Shown here: positions 8,401 through 11,735 of the stretch, piece after piece
Layout: each line of letters opens with the position of its first letter
Position numbering within the stretch: the stretch's first letter is position 1
From: an uncultured Bacteroidales bacterium
GTDB taxonomy: Bacteria; Bacteroidota; Bacteroidia; Bacteroidales; ML635J-15
Direction: 5' to 3'
NCBI GenBank assembly: GCA_905233405.1
Contig: CAJOEG010000023.1
Span: 1-11,735, forward strand
DNA: 11,735 nt
The notes under the pieces: generated by a model
Told to the model about the DNA's origin: nothing
The model's database searches: none
What the model saw: the letters and a program-made list of their open reading frames with translations, nothing else
Made by a program: the position numbers and the translations under genes

Positions 8401-8532
8401 TGTGTTATCCCATTCAACGAACATAATGCTGCCGGAGTGTCCAGACTGGATTACTGGTACAACATCCTGAGCATTAAGCGATATTGTTGCGAATATTAAT
8501 GAAATAAGCGATATTAAAAACAAATTCCTCAT
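5491..8532 (-). CDS. Exported WD40-repeat caspase-like (peptidase C14) protein (1013 aa)
   Basis: A signal peptide covers residues 1-21 (cleavage probably NA|Q). WD40-like beta-propeller repeats fill about 30-545, clearest at 32-66 (HSGSI...IIIYD), 185-216 (NDISFS...SIWRL) and 511-544. The segment FNRPDLVLKSL (592-602) marks the junction seen in bacterial WD40-caspase fusions. A beta-rich region (about 660-735) precedes the caspase domain (about 742-1000). The catalytic dyad is His824 in IAGHG (codon 6061-6063) and Cys874 in DACHSG (codon 5911-5913). Asp768 (IND) and Asp872 sit where metacaspases carry acidic S1-pocket residues, suggesting cleavage after Arg or Lys. A basic stretch (KRKKTK, about 904-909) lies in the loop after Cys874 and could be an autoprocessing site. 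Residues 969-980 fit an EF-hand loop. The gene starts 5 bases after the upstream ORF, indicating an operon and possible translational coupling. The function is probably a regulated protease; the substrate is unknown. Confidence 0.96.
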   Translation of the reverse strand: MRNLFLISLISLIFATISLNAQDVVPVIQSGHSGSIMFVEWDNTGRYIASADDNNEIIIYDIVAGKVFYRTKFPGKKLLTGIRFDDDGKLYASNTDNAICFDPTTLETSDASHGVPPKKMSANFKIRNSSLKNINGGSLFNRNAYTKFTYAAESEDRKYIIAGDENGGLYFCNNLMNLQHFENVHSLPINDISFSKQGNMVAIASADRSVSIWRLPSYKMEKRLVPRSFNISALASSPDSKSFAFGDELGYAYRITFTIDKLICEAVDTHDGQINDIQVSANSSVAVTAGSDNSAAVVDFENKKVLQKFKAQSSSGKVKQVFDIKAIQEQAMKGNDMKDNMYDENVYSVAVSPDGKYIMYSAGKYGLADPVLKYANISSLNILGAKNERVAKKGIAAGMALPNNIHIYKQMCFDTTDNLYGIEADRKIYRHKPAALTGFGAGIECEMSAMTEASNAENVLILRQKDEPKMEDYYMLKIDPSNGDVYKCKGYEIERLGKDGKNVTYKGQYGYISDFIVMKGQQFLIAAAKDASLNIYDIQSGKKLLSIYVVDGGKLIYVTPEHYYMATGDAITGLGYYHEGRIYPAEQFDIKFNRPDLVLKSLDVFDNEIIEVYKSAYKKRIQRLGFTESMLNGEMELPEIKIMNMDEIKLTTSKSTIDTKLSMKDNNYNLNRLNVYVNDVPLYGTNGMDLSDRYSRETMANIEIPLSNGRNTIQLSCVNEKGMESLKEEIEVFYEPQGKKQKPTLYLISLAVAEYSQSEYNLRYTINDGRGFVKLFSEHADNFDHVVVDSLYNANCTKQNFLALKEKLMKSNVDDYVYVHIAGHGLLDDDLNWYFATQNIDFFDPSVNGLKYEDIEGLLDGIPARNKMLLMDACHSGEVDKQDGVDIAEKSDGDDTRGAVTVSKRKKTKNSLGNSFELMRLLFSDLKKGTGTVVISAASGGGYALENESIENGIFTYCLMDAFKKNKADKNKDKSISVSELRNFIFDGVNRMSEGKQQPTSRRENLQNDFNVK

Positions 8533-8537
8533 AACTT

Positions 8538-9299
8538 TTATTTTTTGTATTGTTGTAAAATCTTTGCTTCTGTTATCTTGTTAGTCTTGATTAGATATGT
8601 AATTCCGGCACCTGCTTCCCAGGCAATTCCTGCCTTGCCGATGCTACTGACATCAGGAACAATTCCGAAAAGTGATATCATAAACGAATTGCCAATGTAG
8701 AAATCCAATCCAAGTCTTGGGTCTATGTGAAAGTTCAAGTCGCGGAGACGTTGTGCCGGATAATTGTTGCCATAATCCATCTCTTCTCCGTCAGCCATAT
8801 TTTTCAGGTCAACAAAAGCAGCGTTGTCATTGCCTGTTAATTCAAACGAACCATATACAGTGTATTTGAAGTTGGCACCGAGACTGAATGACATGTGTAA
8901 TCTTCCTAAATAGAAATGAGGACGGTACAGAACCTGAACAAGTGGTGTATATGTGGTCGAATTTAAAAAAATAGTAGAATAGGTGTTGTCTGGAGTCTGT
9001 ATTTCCGGATGTGGATTTATGCTTATTTTTGCTGTCCTGTATTCGATTCCAGGTGCTATAATGAACCTATGTCTCTTTATGCCCATATCGAATGGTATAT
9101 AAACTGTTCCTCCGAAGACATCTGTTTCGCCTGTCATTTGAAGTTGGTATTGTTCGCCATGGTAGTTCAATTTCATAAATTCGTTAGGCGAATTATATGT
9201 CTTGCCCAAAAATGCTTCTACTCCAAATCCATTTACCATTTTCTGTGAAAAAGATAGAATTGGTAAAAGCGTGATTAATAGTACGATAAGCTTTCTCAT
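8538..9299 (-). CDS. Exported beta-rich, probable outer-membrane protein of unknown function (253 aa)
   Basis: The first 18 residues form a signal peptide (MRKLIVLLITLLPILSFS, cleavage before Q19). The rest has no hydrophobic helix. It alternates polar and hydrophobic residues in short strands with aromatic ends, for example RHRFIIAPGIEYRTAKI, LHMSFSLGANFKY, PRLGLDFYIGNSFMISLFG and GIAWEAGAGITYLI. This pattern is typical of small outer-membrane beta-barrels of the porin/OmpA-barrel kind. I do not recognise a named family. The protein ends with a short charged tail (KITEAKILQQYKK) after the last strand. It is the first gene of a two-gene operon with the WD40-caspase, only 5 bases apart, and has its own promoter at 9326-9333. 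The context suggests it anchors, exports or is guarded by the caspase, which is inference. A soluble beta-rich protein is the main alternative. Confidence 0.88.
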   Translation of the reverse strand: MRKLIVLLITLLPILSFSQKMVNGFGVEAFLGKTYNSPNEFMKLNYHGEQYQLQMTGETDVFGGTVYIPFDMGIKRHRFIIAPGIEYRTAKISINPHPEIQTPDNTYSTIFLNSTTYTPLVQVLYRPHFYLGRLHMSFSLGANFKYTVYGSFELTGNDNAAFVDLKNMADGEEMDYGNNYPAQRLRDLNFHIDPRLGLDFYIGNSFMISLFGIVPDVSSIGKAGIAWEAGAGITYLIKTNKITEAKILQQYKK

Positions 9300-9325
9300 T
9301 TGTTATCAATTTACAAAATTTCTTG

Positions 9326-9333
9326 CAAAGGTA
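9326..9333 (-). promoter_or_regulatory. Bacteroidota -7 promoter element, TACCTTTG
   Basis: The minus strand reads TACCTTTGCA, an exact match to the Bacteroidota primary-sigma -7 consensus TAnnTTTG. Its upstream end is 17 bases past the dnaE stop, and it ends 26 bases before the ATG at 9299. Transcription should start near 9318-9320, giving a leader of about 20 bases. No good -33 TTTG/TTG is obvious; the upstream stretch is A/T-rich (TATATAAAAAATAATTG). It would let the envelope protein-caspase pair be transcribed apart from dnaE. Confidence 0.7.
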
Positions 9334-9350
9334 CAATTATTTTTTATATA

Positions 9351-11735
9351 CTATTGCGTAATACTTACTTTTTTTATGACACTTGGGTTATTTTTTATGA
9401 ATTGGTTGATTTCGTCGTTGTTTACATCGATTAGCTTTGTCCTAGACACCATCTTTATTCCCTTGTTTGTTGCGGAACCGCTTACTAGTGTTATGCAAAG
9501 TTCTGTCTTGCCCTTGCACTTCTCGATGACATTGTAGAACTCCTTCCTGAAATTGGAGTCGATTCCGTCGGTGTCGAAATACATATTTATTGACTTAACG
9601 TCAACATCCTGAAGCGGTCTGATGTTGGAATATACAGCAGACAAGGTTATTTCTTTGTTCTTGTCGTCCTTTTTCTTGTCGTTGTTGAAGAAATTCCTTT
9701 CCTTGATTTCAACGTCCATTATTATGGAATGTCCTTCGACGAGGTTGGCCTTGTATGCAGTGTAGTCTTTGCCGAACAAAGCGAATTTCAGTTCGCCGTA
9801 GTAGTCGATTATCGTATATTCTCCGAAAAAGTTGCCGTTTTTCGACGTTCTTTCTGTGCTTTTGGTAATATAGCCAACGACAGTAAATTTCGTTTTCGTA
9901 TTCTTTTCGTCGATTATCTTGGCGGCGATGTCCAAGTGTGCGATGTTAGAATTGTCGATGAAAAACTTGAACTTGTCGAGCGGATGTGACGACAGGTAGA
10001 TGCCAAGCACAGAGTATTCGTTCTTGAGCAGAATAGGCATATACATCATCTTGTCCATTCGTGGCGGTAGTTTCGGCAATGCGATTGAGAATGAAGTTGT
10101 TGCACCGAACAAAGACATTGTGTTGTCGTTGTTTTGCTGCTGTACCGAACGACCAAACTTTATAAGCATATCGAGCGACGATTCTCCTTTTTCTCCAAAA
10201 TCCGATACAATCTGGTCGCGCGATGTGGAGTTCGGATTTGTTGGAGTATTGAAACTGTCGAATGCTCCGCCGAAAGCCAATGCTTCAATAGTTTTCTTGT
10301 TGACAGACTGCAGGTTGACACGCGATACGAAGTCGAAGATGTCCTTGTATGGTCCGTTTGCTTCGCGCTCCGAGATTATTGACATCACAGCGCCTTCGCC
10401 AACGCCTTTTACGCCGCCGAGTCCGAAGCGAATGTCTCCGCTCTTGGTTACAGTGAAGTTGAGGTCACTTTCGTTAACATCTGGCAGCAATACATTAATC
10501 TTCATACTCTTGCATTCGCTCATAAGTTTGGTGACTTCGGTAATGTCGTCCTTGTTGAGCGTAAGGTTGGCTGCCATAAATTCAGCAGGGTAGTGCGCCT
10601 TGAGGTATGCCGTCTGGTACGAAACCCAAGCGTAGCAGGCTGCGTGGGATTTGTTGAATGCGTAGGATGCAAAACTTTCCCAGTCACCCCAGATTTTTTC
10701 CAGAACCTTCGGGTCGTGACCGTTCTTCTTTCCGCCTTCGATGAATTTCGGCTTCATTGCATCAACGATGTCTTTCTTCTTCTTACCCATAGCCTTACGA
10801 AGAGCGTCGCTTTCGCCACGGGTGAAGTCGGCAAGCAGTCGCGACAGAAGCATCACCTGCTCCTGATACACAGTGATTCCGTAGGTGTCCTTCAGGTACT
10901 TTTCCATTATAGGAATGTCGTAGGTGATAGGCTCCTTGCCGTGTTTACGGGCAATGAACTGCGGAATGTATGCTATAGGTCCCGGACGGTAGAGTGCGTT
11001 CATTGCGATGAGGTCCTCTATCACTGACGGTTGAAGTTCACGCAGGTATTTCTGCATTCCGGGCGATTCAAACTGGAATATACCGATGGTTTTCCCTGCA
11101 CAGTAAATCTTGTATGTCTCCTTGTCATCGATTGGAATGCTGTTTATGTCAAGGTCTATTCCCTTTGATTTCTTGATGTTAGCAACTGCTTCCTTCATTA
11201 TTGACAGGGTGATAAGTCCGAGGAAGTCCATCTTTATAAGTCCCACGCTTTCAATGACGTGACCGTCGTACTGGGTTACAGGAACACGTCCTTCGGTTTC
11301 CTTGTCCTCGATGGTGCTGATAGGTGCGAACTTGCTGAGGTCGTCGGCTCCGATGATGAATCCGCAAGCGTGTATTCCAACCTGACGGATAGTGCCTTCC
11401 AGTTCCTCGGCATATTCAATCATTGTGGCTGCATTGCGATCGTCTCCTTCGACAATCTGCTTTATTTCAGGAACATACTTTATGCAGTTCTTTAGGTTGA
11501 CCTTTGGATTTTTGCCTTTTTCGTCCTTTATCTTGTCGTCGAACTTGTCTGGAATCAGTTTCTTTATTTCGTTGACACGCTCCAATGGCACTCCCTGTAC
11601 GCGGCCTACATCGGCGATTGCCGACTTGGTTGCCATAGTACCGTATGTTATAATGTGAGCGACTTTTTCTGCTCCGTATTTATGTGTTACCCAGTCGAGT
11701 ACCTTTCCACGCCCTGCATCGTCGAAGTCAACGTC
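9351..11735 (-). CDS. dnaE: DNA polymerase III subunit alpha, C-terminal part (5' end off the window)
   Basis: DnaE is the catalytic subunit of the replicative polymerase holoenzyme. The frame is open to the right edge and gives 794 codons; the first ATG at 11636 is internal, not the start. The first residues, DVDFDDAGRGKV, correspond to the catalytic PDxDxDF motif (E. coli Asp401 and Asp403), followed by HIITYGTMATKSAIADVGR. The third catalytic Asp is in LIKMDFLGL (codon 11226-11228). Other family landmarks are GIFQFESPGMQKYL, ALYRPGP, YGITVYQEQVM, LRKAMGKKK, NKSHAACYAWVSYQTAYLKAHYPAEFMAA and the helix-hairpin-helix region LGGVKGVGEGAV. An OB-fold starts near 9887. The C-terminal tail after it is lysine-rich and poorly conserved. 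The missing N-terminal part, with the PHP domain, should be about 430 residues. This is a housekeeping gene and marks the edge of the accessory cluster. Confidence 0.98.
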   Translation of the reverse strand, partial: DVDFDDAGRGKVLDWVTHKYGAEKVAHIITYGTMATKSAIADVGRVQGVPLERVNEIKKLIPDKFDDKIKDEKGKNPKVNLKNCIKYVPEIKQIVEGDDRNAATMIEYAEELEGTIRQVGIHACGFIIGADDLSKFAPISTIEDKETEGRVPVTQYDGHVIESVGLIKMDFLGLITLSIMKEAVANIKKSKGIDLDINSIPIDDKETYKIYCAGKTIGIFQFESPGMQKYLRELQPSVIEDLIAMNALYRPGPIAYIPQFIARKHGKEPITYDIPIMEKYLKDTYGITVYQEQVMLLSRLLADFTRGESDALRKAMGKKKKDIVDAMKPKFIEGGKKNGHDPKVLEKIWGDWESFASYAFNKSHAACYAWVSYQTAYLKAHYPAEFMAANLTLNKDDITEVTKLMSECKSMKINVLLPDVNESDLNFTVTKSGDIRFGLGGVKGVGEGAVMSIISEREANGPYKDIFDFVSRVNLQSVNKKTIEALAFGGAFDSFNTPTNPNSTSRDQIVSDFGEKGESSLDMLIKFGRSVQQQNNDNTMSLFGATTSFSIALPKLPPRMDKMMYMPILLKNEYSVLGIYLSSHPLDKFKFFIDNSNIAHLDIAAKIIDEKNTKTKFTVVGYITKSTERTSKNGNFFGEYTIIDYYGELKFALFGKDYTAYKANLVEGHSIIMDVEIKERNFFNNDKKKDDKNKEITLSAVYSNIRPLQDVDVKSINMYFDTDGIDSNFRKEFYNVIEKCKGKTELCITLVSGSATNKGIKMVSRTKLIDVNNDEINQFIKNNPSVIKKVSITQ

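Noticed and set aside
1..9299. A type III-E CRISPR (Craspase) locus
   Set aside because: There is no gRAMP/Cas7-11-like gene, no CRISPR array and no Csx30-like gene, and these CHAT proteins carry signal peptides.
10000..10593. 197-codon plus-strand open frame inside dnaE
   Set aside because: It is antisense to strongly conserved DnaE sequence and has no recognisable motifs.

Overview
The window looks like chromosomal DNA of a Bacteroidota bacterium, probably Bacteroidales. The evidence is a Bacteroidota-like DnaE, a TAnnTTTG-type promoter (TACCTTTG), start codons preceded by A-rich leaders instead of strong Shine-Dalgarno sequences, and signal peptides ending in the A-Q or S-Q junction common in this phylum. 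Every real gene lies on the minus strand, so the biological order runs from the right end of the window to the left.

Right to left: (1) 11735-9351 is the C-terminal part of dnaE, the replicative DNA polymerase III alpha subunit, cut by the right window edge exactly at its D-V-D catalytic motif. (2) A 51-bp gap carries a clear Bacteroidota promoter. (3) 9299-8538 encodes a 253-residue exported, probable beta-barrel or beta-rich envelope protein of unknown function. (4) Five bases later, 8532-5491 encodes a 1013-residue exported protein with WD40-like repeats and a C-terminal caspase/metacaspase-type (peptidase C14) domain with an intact His-Cys dyad. (5) A rho-independent terminator follows at about 5455-5486. 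(6) 5439-1972 encodes a 1155-residue exported TPR-CHAT protein with 13 tandem 42-residue TPR units and an intact CHAT His-Cys dyad. (7) A 200-bp gap holds two copies of a 46-bp palindrome-bearing repeat. (8) From 1771 past the left edge runs a second TPR-CHAT paralogue with fewer TPR units; its own CHAT catalytic core lies outside the window.

The main point of interest is the run of three exported caspase-fold (clan CD) protease-like proteins beside a probable outer-membrane protein, directly downstream of a housekeeping gene. All have N-terminal signal peptides, so they should act in the periplasm or at the cell surface. That differs from well-known CHAT systems such as the cytoplasmic type III-E CRISPR TPR-CHAT partner. 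A plausible model, which is inference, is a protease network in which TPR and WD40 arrays act as sensors or scaffolds, and in which calcium and basic-residue cleavage may gate activation. I see no toxin, gasdermin-like pore former, nuclease, CRISPR array, tRNA or rRNA in the window. Both TPR arrays are much more AT-rich than the caspase and CHAT catalytic regions.
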